From positions 372,001-436,000 of the forward strand of contig NZ_FTOA01000002.1 of NCBI RefSeq assembly GCF_900156605.1: a DNA stretch of 64,000 bases, given 5' to 3'. Origin of the DNA: Insolitispirillum peregrinum (GTDB taxonomy: Bacteria; Pseudomonadota; Alphaproteobacteria; Rhodospirillales; Rhodospirillaceae). Below, in pieces: positions 50,655 through 59,456 of the stretch; the first letter of the stretch is position 1, and each line of letters begins with the position of its first letter. Made by a program: the position numbers and the translations under genes. Under the pieces are notes generated by a model. The model was given only the letters and a program-made list of their open reading frames with translations, was not told the origin of the DNA and ran no database searches.

Positions 50655-52190
50655 TCAGGCGTTCTCCTCGTTGTCATCCAGGCCTTCGAACCAGCCAGCC
50701 TGCACGCGAGCCGCCATGATGATGGCATTGGCTTCGCCTTCGCTGACGGCGTCGGCCCCGACGTAATCCTGGAATTCGCCCGACGACAGGTCGGCCAGAT
50801 CATCCAGGGTTTTCACACCGGCTTCGCCCAGAGCGACCAGAACCTGCGGGGTCAGGCCTTCCATCTGGCGCAGGGCGGCATCAACACCCAGCTCGTCGCA
50901 GCGCTGTTCGGCGATCCGGGCCTGTTCGGCCAGATACCCCTGGGCGCGCGCCTGCAGCTCGGTGGCGACATCGCCATCAAAGCCTTCGATTTCGGTCAGT
51001 TCGTCCAGCGGAACGTAGGCCACTTCTTCGACGGTGGTAAAGCCTTCGGTCACCAGCAGGTGAGCGATCACGTCGTCGATGTCCAGCGCTTCGATGAACA
51101 GGTTTGAACGGGTCCGGAACTCTTCCTGACGGCGTTCGGATTCGGCTTCTTCGGTCAGGATGTCGATATCCCAGCCAGACAACTGGCTGGCCAGACGAAC
51201 GTTCTGACCACGACGGCCGATGGCCAGCGACAGCTGGTCGTCGGGAACGACCACTTCGATGCGGCCGGCATCTTCGTCCAGAACCACCTTGGCCACTTCG
51301 GCCGGAGCCAGCGCGTTGACCACAAAGGTCGCCGGGTCGGCGGTCCAGGGAATGATGTCGATCTTTTCGCCCTGCAGCTCGGCAACCACCGCCTGCACGC
51401 GCGAACCGCGCATGCCGACGCAGGCGCCGACCGGGTCGATGCCGGAGTCGTTGGACACCACGGCGATCTTGGCACGCGAGCCGGGATCACGGGCGACGGC
51501 CTTGATTTCGATGATGCCGTCATAAATTTCCGGCACTTCCTGGGCAAACAGCTGGGCCATGAAGCCCGGGTGAGAGCGCGACAGGAAAATCTGCGGGCCA
51601 CGCTGTTCCTTGCGCACATCCATGATGTAGGCGCGCACGCGGTCACCGTTTTTGAAATGCTCGCGCGGGATCAGTTCGTCACGGCGCAACAGGGCTTCGG
51701 CGCGGCCCATATCGACAATCACATTGCCGAATTCGACACGCTTGACCAGACCGTTGACGATTTCGCCAATCCGGTCCTTGTATTCGTTGAACTGGCGTTC
51801 ACGCTCGGCGTCACGCACCTTCTGCACGATCACCTGCTTGGCGGTCTGGGCAGCGATGCGGCCAAAGTCGATCGGCGGCAGCGGGTCAACCACAAAGTCG
51901 CCGACCTTGCCATCGGGCTTTTTGCGGCGGGCCTGGGCGACCGTCATCTGGGTGTGCTCGTCCTCGACCGTTTCGACGAGTTCGATGTAACGCGCCAGCT
52001 TGATTTCGCCGCTGCGGCGGTCGATGTGGGCGCGGATGTCGTGTTCATGGCCATACTTGGAGCGGCCAGCCTTTTGAATGGCCTGCTCCATGGCGGCGAA
52101 AACTTCCTCGCGATCAATGTTCTTGTCGCGGGCCACGCTGTCGGCGACCTGCAAAAGTTCCGGCCGCGCCATGCCAACAGTTCGTTCCAT
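50655..52190 (-). CDS. nusA: Transcription termination/antitermination factor NusA
   Basis: A 511-residue NusA. Order: N-terminal RNA polymerase binding domain (ARPELLQVADSVARDKNIDREEVFAAMEQAIQKAGRSKYG), S1 domain, two KH domains (GACVGMRGSRVQAVVAELQGEKIDIIPW and LAIGRRGQNVRLASQLSGWDIDI), and C-terminal helix-hairpin-helix repeats (LVALGEAGVKTLDDLADLS). It modulates pausing and termination and joins rRNA antitermination. ATG 52190 and the ATG six codons later are both possible starts. Confidence 0.98.
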   Translation of the reverse strand: MERTVGMARPELLQVADSVARDKNIDREEVFAAMEQAIQKAGRSKYGHEHDIRAHIDRRSGEIKLARYIELVETVEDEHTQMTVAQARRKKPDGKVGDFVVDPLPPIDFGRIAAQTAKQVIVQKVRDAERERQFNEYKDRIGEIVNGLVKRVEFGNVIVDMGRAEALLRRDELIPREHFKNGDRVRAYIMDVRKEQRGPQIFLSRSHPGFMAQLFAQEVPEIYDGIIEIKAVARDPGSRAKIAVVSNDSGIDPVGACVGMRGSRVQAVVAELQGEKIDIIPWTADPATFVVNALAPAEVAKVVLDEDAGRIEVVVPDDQLSLAIGRRGQNVRLASQLSGWDIDILTEEAESERRQEEFRTRSNLFIEALDIDDVIAHLLVTEGFTTVEEVAYVPLDELTEIEGFDGDVATELQARAQGYLAEQARIAEQRCDELGVDAALRQMEGLTPQVLVALGEAGVKTLDDLADLSSGEFQDYVGADAVSEGEANAIIMAARVQAGWFEGLDDNEENA

Positions 52191-52206
52191 CGTCTAAGCC
52201 CTAGCT

Positions 52207-52782
52207 TTAGTCTTGAATGATGTTGTCGTTGTCCGGCTCGATGTCGCCGTCGGGCAGCTCGCCCAGGTCGCCATCGTCGCCGTCCGGATCGGTCAGGTCT
52301 GCGCCCTGGGTGACAGCTGCGATCAGCTCGTCGGTCAGGACCAGTTTGGCTTTGGACACCGCGTCGAACGGGACGCGGAAGGTTTCGCCGTCAACCAGCA
52401 GCAGCACGTCCGAACCTTCAAGGCCCAGCAACTTGCCTGCGTACCGCTTGCGTCCGTCCTGCAGGCCCTTGGCTTCGAGCTTGCACTCGAACCCGGCCCA
52501 GGCTTCAAAATCCTTCAGGCGGGTGAGCGGACGATCGATCCCCGGCGAACTGATTTCCAGATTATACGCCCCTGCGATCGGATCTTCCACGTCCAGTGCC
52601 GCCGAAACGGCATGGCTGATATCAGAACAGTCGTCCACCGTCATCGAGGCGCCGTCCTTGCGGTCGGCCATCACCTGCACGGTCTGACGACGGTTCCCTT
52701 GAATTTGCACGCGCACCAGCTCATAGCCCATCGCGTCAATGGTGGGTTCAATGATGCTGATCAGCCGGTCAACCAGGTCCAT
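52207..52782 (-). CDS. rimP: Ribosome maturation factor RimP
   Basis: A 191-residue RimP. Conserved parts are LIEPTIDAMGYELVRVQI-like start, DCSDISHAVSAALDVEDPIAGAYNLEISSPGIDRPLTRLKDFEAW and a C-terminal SH3-like domain. It aids 30S maturation. ATG 52782 is the family start; the longer ORF runs through the terminator hairpin upstream. The end is acidic and low complexity. It heads the rimP-nusA-ylxR-infB operon. Confidence 0.96.
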   Translation of the reverse strand: MDLVDRLISIIEPTIDAMGYELVRVQIQGNRRQTVQVMADRKDGASMTVDDCSDISHAVSAALDVEDPIAGAYNLEISSPGIDRPLTRLKDFEAWAGFECKLEAKGLQDGRKRYAGKLLGLEGSDVLLLVDGETFRVPFDAVSKAKLVLTDELIAAVTQGADLTDPDGDDGDLGELPDGDIEPDNDNIIQD

Positions 52783-52871
52783 CGGGGTATCCCATTGGCA
52801 AAGAAACGCAAGAGAGGGGTGGGCCTGGCGCGGGAGTCGTTGGCAGGGCCGGTAATTCAGGCCCCAATAAC

Positions 52872-52895
52872 AAAAAAAGTGGGCCACTGGCCCAC
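52872..52895 (-). terminator. Terminator/attenuator upstream of rimP
   Basis: GTGGGCCA (52879-52886) and TGGCCCAC (52888-52895) are perfect arms; on the minus strand seven T residues follow (52872-52878). It lies 90 bases before the rimP start and 140 after trmB. It may attenuate the rimP-nusA operon or be a second trmB terminator. Confidence 0.75.
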
Positions 52896-52969
52896 CCCCT
52901 GCGCCCCTGTGGGCCACACCAGAGAATGTCATAGACGTCTATATACGCCGGTTGTGCTTAAAACACAAT

Positions 52970-53002
52970 CCCCCTCCTGCCTGAACTGTGGGCAGAAGGG
53001 GG
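52970..53002 (-). terminator. Terminator after trmB
   Basis: CCCCCTCCTGCC (52970-52981) pairs with GGCAGAAGGGGG (52991-53002) with one mismatch. On the minus strand ATTGTGTTTT follows. It lies 31 bases after the trmB stop. Confidence 0.7.
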
Positions 53003-53033
53003 AAGGCGATGCTCACGGTTGCCGTTGCGATGA

Positions 53034-53822
53034 TCAGGCGCTGCGGGGTTTGCGGGCAAAGCTGAAATACATCGGGGTGCGGCCACAACGGACGGCTTTT
53101 TGTTCATAGCGGGTCGGGCAGGCGTCAGCCCAGCGGTTGCGCCAGTCATCGGGGCCCTGGGCCGTCCATTGGAACAGCGGATGCTCCGGGACCACCCGCA
53201 TGGTCCAGGTCTGATAGGTCGGGTCGTCCGAGGCCACCCGGAATTCGCCGCCGTCCTTCAGCAACCGCCCGATCATGTCGAGGTTCCAGTCGTTGACGAA
53301 CCGCCGCCGCCAGTGGCGCGATTTCGGCCACGGATCGGGAAACAGCAGAAATATCTTGTCAAAGCAGGCATCCGGCAGTCGGTCGAGCAGGGGGCGGACG
53401 TCCTCGCCATACAGACGGACATTCTTCAGGTCGTGCTCGTCAATCTTGCTCAGCAGCTTGCCGATGCCGTTGATAAACGGTTCAGCGCCAAGAAAGCCGA
53501 TGGCCGGATTGTGCTGTGCCTGATGGGCCAGATGTTCCCCGCCGCCAAAGCCGATTTCCAGCCACAGGGAATCCGGGGGCTGCGGCATGTCGGTGAAAAA
53601 GCTGCACGGATCAATCGAACCAGCCAGGTCCGGGCGCGGACCGGCCTCGGCCTCTCCCCGGTCGATGATTGGCAGGGCCAAAGTCGGGTACAGGGTTTCC
53701 ATCAGGTTTTTCTGGCCGGGCTTCAGGCGTTTGCCGTGGCGGCGTCCATAGAAACGGCGATCTTCCGGTTTCTGGTCCATCTTTGACGCGGGGGCTCTGT
53801 TACGGTTGAAAACGGGGTCCAT
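53034..53822 (-). CDS. trmB: tRNA (guanine-N7-)-methyltransferase
   Basis: A 262-residue SAM-dependent enzyme. The SAM-binding motif is WLEIGFGGGEHLAHQA, and the family signature is FPDPWPKSRHWRRRFV, with later FRVASDDPTYQTWT. It methylates G46 in the variable loop of tRNAs. The start is uncertain: ATG 53822 or ATG 53780, which has a similarly weak ribosome site. It lies 61 bases after metK in the same direction. Confidence 0.95.
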   Translation of the reverse strand: MDPVFNRNRAPASKMDQKPEDRRFYGRRHGKRLKPGQKNLMETLYPTLALPIIDRGEAEAGPRPDLAGSIDPCSFFTDMPQPPDSLWLEIGFGGGEHLAHQAQHNPAIGFLGAEPFINGIGKLLSKIDEHDLKNVRLYGEDVRPLLDRLPDACFDKIFLLFPDPWPKSRHWRRRFVNDWNLDMIGRLLKDGGEFRVASDDPTYQTWTMRVVPEHPLFQWTAQGPDDWRNRWADACPTRYEQKAVRCGRTPMYFSFARKPRSA

Positions 53823-53883
53823 AAGGAAAGGGGCCTGGCCTGTTTGTCAAGCCAAGCCCCTGTCTGTCGTCCAGGCGAATCCG

Positions 53884-55053
53884 TCAGGCGCCGAAGGCGC
53901 TCTTCAGGTCGCTGACCAGATCGGTGCGTTCCCACGAGAAGCCGCCATCGGCTTCGGGGGTGCGGCCGAAGTGACCATAGGCGGCGGTGCGGGCATAGAT
54001 CGGCTTGTTCAGCTGCAGGTGCTCGCGGATCCCGCGCGGGCTGAGGTTCATCAGCTCCTGCAGGACGGTCGACAGCTTCGCTTCTTCGACCTTGCCGGTC
54101 TCAAAAGTGTTGACGTAGACCGACAGCGGCCTGGAAACGCCAATGGCGTAGGACAGCTGGATCACGCACTTCTCTGCCAGACCGGCGGCCACCACGTTCT
54201 TGGCCAGATAGCGGGCGGCATAGGCGGCCGAGCGGTCAACCTTGGTCGGATCCTTGCCCGAGAAGGCGCCGCCACCATGCGGAGCAGCCCCGCCGTAGGT
54301 GTCGACGATGATCTTGCGACCGGTCAGGCCGCAGTCACCATCCGGGCCACCGATCACGAAACGACCGGTCGGGTTGACGTAGAACGCTTCCTCCGGGCAC
54401 ATCCAGCCTTCCGGCAGGGCAGCCATCACGTGCGGACGCACCAGCTCGCGGATTTCCTCGGTCGAGGCGGCGGCGGCGTGCTGGGTGGACACCACGATCG
54501 AGGTGGCGCCGACCGGCTTGCCATCGACATAGCGCAGGGTGACCTGCGACTTGCTGTCGGGGCCGAGCAGCTTCTGGCCGCCATGACGGGCGTCGGCCAG
54601 CGACTTCAGGATCCGGTGCGAATACTGGATCGGAGCCGGCATCAGCTCTTCGGTTTCGTTGCAGGCATAGCCGAACATGATGCCCTGGTCGCCAGCGCCT
54701 TCGTCCTTGGCCCCGGCGGCGTCAACGCCGACGGCGATGTCGGCAGACTGGCTGTGGATGTGCGAAATGATTTCGCAGTCTTTCCAGTGGAACCCGTGCT
54801 GTTCATAGCCAATGTCCCGGATGGCTTCGCGGGCCTTTTCCCTGAACAGGTCGTGCGTCAGGTGATCCGGCCCACGGACTTCGCCGGCCAGCACGACAAA
54901 ATTGGTCGTCGCCAGGGTTTCGACCGCCACGCGGGCATAGGGGTCGGCAGCCAGAAACAGGTCAACAATGGTATCGGAAATCCGGTCACACACCTTGTCG
55001 GGGTGGCCTTCCGAGACAGATTCACTGGTAAAGAGATAATCCTTCAGGGACAC
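53884..55053 (-). CDS. metK: S-adenosylmethionine synthetase
   Basis: A 389-residue MetK, full length. Family motifs are [37 protein letters not shown] (ATP-binding GAGDQG), [21 protein letters not shown] and [23 protein letters not shown]. It makes S-adenosylmethionine from methionine and ATP. The start GTG 55053 is chosen since GGAGGA (55061-55066) sits seven bases upstream and the protein begins VSLKDYLF as in relatives; the longer ORF includes the leader hairpins. Confidence 0.97.
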   Translation of the reverse strand: MSLKDYLFTSESVSEGHPDKVCDRISDTIVDLFLAADPYARVAVETLATTNFVVLAGEVRGPDHLTHDLFREKAREAIRDIGYEQHGFHWKDCEIISHIHSQSADIAVGVDAAGAKDEGAGDQGIMFGYACNETEELMPAPIQYSHRILKSLADARHGGQKLLGPDSKSQVTLRYVDGKPVGATSIVVSTQHAAAASTEEIRELVRPHVMAALPEGWMCPEEAFYVNPTGRFVIGGPDGDCGLTGRKIIVDTYGGAAPHGGGAFSGKDPTKVDRSAAYAARYLAKNVVAAGLAEKCVIQLSYAIGVSRPLSVYVNTFETGKVEEAKLSTVLQELMNLSPRGIREHLQLNKPIYARTAAYGHFGRTPEADGGFSWERTDLVSDLKSAFGA

Positions 55054-55135
55054 CTGAAAATCCTCCGGTTGAGGGGGCTTTTGCCCCATCTGCAACGCCC
55101 TCTTGCGTGCCGTTTCCTGTGCAAGAGGGATTGGG
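55054..55135 (-). promoter_or_regulatory. Structured leader of metK
   Basis: On the minus strand a perfect nine-base stem CCCTCTTGC/GCAAGAGGG (55121-55129 and 55098-55106) is followed by GGGGC-AAAA-GCCCC (55074-55087) and then the ribosome site GGAGGA. The CCTC that follows the second stem could instead pair with the ribosome site, an arrangement suited to translation control. No known SAM riboswitch class is matched. Confidence 0.5.
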
Positions 55136-55350
55136 CAACAGGCAACAGCATGTCGCGCTCTGAAACGTGCCTCATGCATTAAAGGAAACCGCTGGCGATG
55201 GCAAGAAAATCAGGGGAAAGCCAAGTCGGATGGCTCCCCCTGTTGCAAGCCAGTACCAGCGGAGTGCAGGCCTGTTGTCTCTCTTTACTCACGGTGTATC
55301 GGGCAGCGACAGGCGAATGGGACAGGCTGTCATCGCCATGGTCGGGAGGC
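55136..55350. other. Intergenic region between metK and the XRE regulator
   Basis: No gene is supported. It lies after the XRE gene stop and before the metK leader, both on the minus strand, and probably contains the metK promoter. Confidence 0.4.
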
Positions 55351-55902
55351 TTAATTGGCCTGTTCGTGCAGCGTTGCCGGGTCCTGAGCCTGTTCCAGGG
55401 CTTCGCAGGAAATGGCCACCGCTTTGGCCAGCTCATAGATCCGCCGCCGGACCACTGGATCAGGAATGCGGTAATAGGTCCGCACCAGCTCCAGCGTTTC
55501 CCGTTTGGACATCGGGTCATTCTCGCTGTTGCTGATTTCGGTGGTTTCCGGCGTCATGTTGCGCGGTGACAGGGCGGCCGTTTGCGGGTCCATGTCTTCA
55601 AAAAAGAAGGAGACAGGAACCTCGAGTACACGGGACAGATCATAAAGACGCGATGCACCGATGCGGTTGGCACCGCGTTCATATTTCTGCACCTGTTGAA
55701 AGGTCAGGCCGATGGCTTCCCCCAGCTTTTCCTGGCTCAGGCCCAGCAGGGTGCGACGCAGGCGGACCCGTCCACCGACATGCACGTCGACGGGATTGGG
55801 CTTGCCCGACGGCAGACGACCCCGGCGGGATCGCTTCAGGCTGCTGCCTTCATCTTCGTCTTCATCGCAGTCGATTACGGCGATGTCCTCTGAATCGGTC
55901 AT
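55351..55902 (-). CDS. XRE-family transcriptional regulator upstream of metK
   Basis: A 183-residue protein. An acidic N-terminal stretch (about residues 1-35) precedes a classical helix-turn-helix, VGGRVRLRRTLLGLSQEKLGEAIGLTFQQVQKYERGANRIGASRLYDLSRVL, then a flexible Ser/Thr-rich linker and a helical end. ATG 55902 has GGAGA upstream. Such regulators are found upstream of metK in many alphaproteobacteria and may act on cell-cycle or methionine genes; the target is not known. Confidence 0.88.
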   Translation of the reverse strand: MTDSEDIAVIDCDEDEDEGSSLKRSRRGRLPSGKPNPVDVHVGGRVRLRRTLLGLSQEKLGEAIGLTFQQVQKYERGANRIGASRLYDLSRVLEVPVSFFFEDMDPQTAALSPRNMTPETTEISNSENDPMSKRETLELVRTYYRIPDPVVRRRIYELAKAVAISCEALEQAQDPATLHEQAN

Positions 55903-56168
55903 GGCATAGGGTCTCCGCTTTTGCCTCTTCCCCTTTTTGGAGGAATTTATTTTCGCGTGTGATCGTAAAACGTGACGTCTGATCATAAGTTCTTTAGTGC
56001 TAAAGAAACTTGCGGAACCGTAATACCGACAAGGCTATTTCGTCAACGAAGCTATGCTAGGGATGTATGTGTATTAATACGATGGGCACATGTATTACAT
56101 GAAAATATTGATATTTATAGTCTTTAAGCGTGTAATCTTTGCATCCTAGGGTAAGTGTTGCCTAGACA
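55903..56168. promoter_or_regulatory. AT-rich promoter region of the XRE gene with an 18-base palindrome
   Basis: TTCTTTAG-TG-CTAAAGAA (55990-56007) is a perfect palindrome about 90 bases upstream of the XRE gene start, suited as an operator for its own product. The rest (56030-56160) is notably AT-rich and contains no gene. Confidence 0.5.
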
Positions 56169-56215
56169 AAGGGCGAGGCTCTCTTGTCGAAAGCCTCGCC
56201 CTTTTCTTTTTTTGA
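56169..56215. terminator. Bidirectional terminator after lnt
   Basis: GGGCGAGGCT and AGCCTCGCCC form a perfect ten-base stem within 56169-56200. On the + strand a long T-run follows, and on the minus strand TTTGTC follows with an A-tract before the stem. It ends lnt transcription. Confidence 0.8.
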
Positions 56216-56228
56216 CAGGGAGACAGGG

Positions 56229-57824
56229 TCAGGAAGCCCGGCGTCGTCCGCCGAACACTCCGGCCATCAGGGCGATCACCGCAAGACTCAGCGGCAGGGC
56301 ATTACCCCAATGGGCAAACAGGGTCGCAGGCAATGCCTGTGGCAGGGGGCCGTCAACAAAGCCCTTGGCTTCCAGATCAAGGCGGGCCACTTCGCGGCCC
56401 CACGGATCGACAATCGCCGAAATGCCGGTGTTGGCGACGCGGACCAGCGGCAAGCCTTCTTCCACGGCCCGCATACGGGTGCTGGCGTAATGCTGATAGG
56501 GACCGGCAGACAGGCCATACCAGCCGTCATTGGTCAGATTCAGCAACCAGCCGGGACGGGTGGCGCTGTCGCTGCCAGCGGTCACTGCACCGGGGAAGAT
56601 CGCTTCATAGCAGATCAGCGGTGACACGGGTGGGGTACCGGGCATGGCTTCGGTTGCCGGGCCTGGGCCCGGGGTAAAGTCCACCAGTCCGGCAGTGATC
56701 TTTTTCAGCGGCAGAATGGACTTCAGCGGCATGTATTCGCCAAACGGCACCAGATGGGCCTTGTCGAACTGCGCGACGACCGTGCCGGTGTCATCCAGCG
56801 CCACCATGCTGTTCCACACCTGAAACGGCTCGACGCCCGCCGGGGTCTTGCGCACCGTGCCGGTGATCAGGATCGGCCCCTTGCGGCCATCGGCGCGTGG
56901 GCTGGCGCTGTCGTCGTCGCGCAGGGCGTCGGCGAGGGCGGTGCGCAGTTCGGCATCATCCTTGCCGTCCAGCGCATAGGGCAGGGCGGTTTCACTCCAG
57001 ATCACATGGGTGACCGGCTTGTCGCCTTCGGCCAGACTGAGCGCCAGATGGTCGCGCAGATTGGCTTGCCGCAGGTCGTTGCGCCATTTCTCGCTTTGCG
57101 GAATGTTGGGCTGAACCAGCCGCAGGGTCACGCCATCAACGATGGGCGCGGCCTGTTCAGGCAAGCGCTGACTGCCGATGATCCCCAGCAGGACCAGCAC
57201 CAGCAGCCCGGCGACACTGGTCGCAACCCCGCGCCGTCCCTGCCAGCTGATCAGCGCGGGCAGGCTGAAGGCCAGCACGGTGATCAGGGACAGGCCATAG
57301 GAGCCGATCCATGCCAGTGATTGCAGCATGGTCGGCCATTCAGCCCAGATGCTGGCGGCAAGATTCCACGGAAAGCCGGTAAAGGCATAGCCGCGGACGA
57401 TTTCCAGCAGGGTCCACAGGGCGGCAAAGGTAACCACCCGGCCCAGGCCCCGTGTTCCACTGAGGTGGACCAGCAGCAGGAGCAGGCCATGGAACAGCCC
57501 CAGCCCAACACCGAGACCGGTGATGGCAAAGGGAACCAGCCAGCCGAACTGTGCGGCATCGACCAGCAGGGCGTTGGAGACCCAGTACAGGCCGGCGGCA
57601 AAAAAGCCGGTCCCGAAGGCCCAGCCCAAGCAGAACGAGCCGGCTTTGCTGCGCACTCCGTCCAGCAGCCACAACAGGGACGGCAGAGTGACCGCCAGCA
57701 GGGGAACCCAATGGACCGGCGGCAGGGTCAGCACACTGACTGCACCGGCAATCAGGGCGACCAGCAAACGCAGCGAAGTGCGCAGCGTGCCAAGGCGCAG
57801 CCCGAATGTGGCAACCCCTGCCAC
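56229..57824 (-). CDS. lnt: Apolipoprotein N-acyltransferase
   Basis: A 531-residue inner-membrane enzyme. The N-terminal part has about six membrane helices; the C-terminal periplasmic nitrilase-like domain holds the Glu-Lys-Cys triad: FGEYMPL (Glu), a Lys in the FxPGPGP region, and Cys in LICYEAIFPG. It adds the third acyl chain to bacterial lipoproteins. The ORF starts with GTG at 57824. It follows corC and ends the miaB-phoH-ybeY-corC-lnt block. Confidence 0.95.
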   Translation of the reverse strand: MAGVATFGLRLGTLRTSLRLLVALIAGAVSVLTLPPVHWVPLLAVTLPSLLWLLDGVRSKAGSFCLGWAFGTGFFAAGLYWVSNALLVDAAQFGWLVPFAITGLGVGLGLFHGLLLLLVHLSGTRGLGRVVTFAALWTLLEIVRGYAFTGFPWNLAASIWAEWPTMLQSLAWIGSYGLSLITVLAFSLPALISWQGRRGVATSVAGLLVLVLLGIIGSQRLPEQAAPIVDGVTLRLVQPNIPQSEKWRNDLRQANLRDHLALSLAEGDKPVTHVIWSETALPYALDGKDDAELRTALADALRDDDSASPRADGRKGPILITGTVRKTPAGVEPFQVWNSMVALDDTGTVVAQFDKAHLVPFGEYMPLKSILPLKKITAGLVDFTPGPGPATEAMPGTPPVSPLICYEAIFPGAVTAGSDSATRPGWLLNLTNDGWYGLSAGPYQHYASTRMRAVEEGLPLVRVANTGISAIVDPWGREVARLDLEAKGFVDGPLPQALPATLFAHWGNALPLSLAVIALMAGVFGGRRRAS

Positions 57825-57901
57825 CCATGGGGGTGACAGGGGAATGGATGACGACGCATGGGATGATGCATCAGGGGAAAGATCAACGGGCGGAATAGGT
57901 C

Positions 57902-58849
57902 CTACTCCTTGGCATCGGCCGGGGCCGGTTCGGGGGTGTCGTCGTCTGCCGTGCCAGTTCCGGGCAGGTTGCGGACACGCAGTCGGCGGATTCGCCGGGG
58001 GTCGGCCTCGACCACTTCGAATTCCAGGCCTGACGGGTGGCTGATCAGTTCGCCCCGCATCGGGACACGGCCAATCATGCGGAACACCAACCCGCCGAGG
58101 GTGTCGGTATAGTCTTTTTCCTCTTCGGTGAAACTGGCACCAAAGCGGTTTTCAAAGTCTTCCAGCAGGACGCGGGCATCGGCGATCAGGGTATTGTCCG
58201 CACCCAGCACCATTTCCGGTTCGATTTCGGTTTCGTGTTCGTCTTCGATGTCGCCCACGATCTGCTCAATCAGGTCTTCGATGCTGATCAGGCCGTCGAT
58301 GCCACCATATTCGTCCACCACCAGCGCCATATGGGTGCGCTTCAGCCGCATGTCGAGCAAAAGATCAAGAACCCGGATCGCCGGACTGACGAACATCACC
58401 CGCCGCATCAGTGACCGCATCGTCGATGGTGACGGCGGTGTTGCGGGGGCGGACAGGACCGGCAACAGGTCCTTGATGTGAATCATTCCCAGCACATCAT
58501 CCAGGGTGTCGCGGTACACCGGCAGGCGGGAATGGCCGCTTTTGGCGATCAGGCCGACCAGATCGGGCAGGGGAGTACTGACTTCGACGGCGACGATGTC
58601 GGCGCGCGGGATCATCACGTCATAGGCGGTCACATCGCGCAGGCGCAGGACGTTGCCCAGCAGGATGCGTTCGTGCGAGCTGGTCGAGGTGTCATCGTCA
58701 CTCTCTTCCATCAACTCTTCGATGGCTTCGCGCACGGCGTCATCGCTGCGTCGCCCGGGCAGCAGGCGCTTGAGCAGGCTCAGCAGCGAAGGTGTCTCTT
58801 CTGCCCCGGCTTCAATCCGGGGCCGTCTACTCGAAGGCTCGTCGTTCAT
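57902..58849 (-). CDS. CorC/HlyC-type CBS-domain protein
   Basis: A 315-residue soluble protein without the membrane DUF21 domain. Two CBS motifs are seen in DVMIPRADIVAVEVSTPLPDLVGLIAKSGHSRLPVYRDTLDDVLGMIHIKDLL and MALVVDEYGGIDGLISIEDLIEQIVGDIEDE, followed by a transporter-associated (CorC_HlyC) domain. Such proteins are tied to magnesium/cobalt efflux. It lies between ybeY and lnt, the conserved position of ybeX/corC. Confidence 0.93.
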   Translation of the reverse strand: MNDEPSSRRPRIEAGAEETPSLLSLLKRLLPGRRSDDAVREAIEELMEESDDDTSTSSHERILLGNVLRLRDVTAYDVMIPRADIVAVEVSTPLPDLVGLIAKSGHSRLPVYRDTLDDVLGMIHIKDLLPVLSAPATPPSPSTMRSLMRRVMFVSPAIRVLDLLLDMRLKRTHMALVVDEYGGIDGLISIEDLIEQIVGDIEDEHETEIEPEMVLGADNTLIADARVLLEDFENRFGASFTEEEKDYTDTLGGLVFRMIGRVPMRGELISHPSGLEFEVVEADPRRIRRLRVRNLPGTGTADDDTPEPAPADAKE

Positions 58850-58861
58850 CGTTTACCCATA

Positions 58862-58905
58862 GAGCGTTGTGCGAAACGTGGGAACAGGTTCAACGCACGC
58901 TGGTC
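58862..58905. repeat. GGGAACxGG-family hairpin between corC and ybeY
   Basis: AGCGTTGTGCGAAA faces TTCAACGCAC around CGTGGGAACAGG, a degenerate member of the hairpin family at 10211, 29893 and 38341. Confidence 0.5.
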
Positions 58906-58934
58906 TCGTCGCAACAAGTACGGACCGGCGGGGA

Positions 58935-59456
58935 TCAATCCTCGTCGGCATAGGGGTTGACGATCCCGAGACCGGCGAGAATGTCGGCTTCCAGGGCTTC
59001 CATCTCTTCGGCATCAGCGTCGTCCTGATGATCATAGCCCAACAGGTGCAAGACGCCATGGATGATCAGATGACAGAGGTGGTCGGGCAGGGATTTTTCG
59101 CCTTCGACCGCTTCGCGGGCGGTGGTCTCATAGGCGATGATCACGTCGCCGACCGGCTCGGGCATGTCGTCCGGCATGTCGTCGGGCAACTCGAGTCCCA
59201 TTTCGCGGGCGGCAAAGGACAGCACGTTGGTCGGGGCGTCCTTGTGGCGATAGTCCCGGTTCAGGGTCTGCACGCTGGCGTCATCGGTCAGCACCACCGA
59301 CAGTTCCAGCGGCGCGTCGGTTTCTTCGGCCCCGGTGATGGCGGCATCGACCGCCCGTTCGCACCAGGCAATCAGCCCGGCTTCGCCATCGGCAAAGGCG
59401 GCGCTCCAGCGGGGGTCTTCCGGCAGGATGGCAAAGTCACTCAGCGGGTGGCGCAT
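58935..59456 (-). CDS. ybeY: Endoribonuclease YbeY
   Basis: A 173-residue YbeY. The zinc-binding signature HLIIHGVLHLLGYDH (three His) is complete, preceded by LNRDYRHKDAPTNVLSF. It matures 16S rRNA 3' ends and takes part in ribosome quality control. ATG 59456 overlaps the end of phoH by 20 bases, so the longer ORF upstream is a shadow. A short acidic repeat (ELPDDMPDDMPEP) lies before the His motif. Confidence 0.96.
   Translation of the reverse strand: MRHPLSDFAILPEDPRWSAAFADGEAGLIAWCERAVDAAITGAEETDAPLELSVVLTDDASVQTLNRDYRHKDAPTNVLSFAAREMGLELPDDMPDDMPEPVGDVIIAYETTAREAVEGEKSLPDHLCHLIIHGVLHLLGYDHQDDADAEEMEALEADILAGLGIVNPYADED

Noticed and set aside
55054-55135. A known SAM riboswitch before metK
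   Set aside because: I looked for the SAM-II and SAM/SAH core sequences and did not find them, so only a structured leader is claimed.
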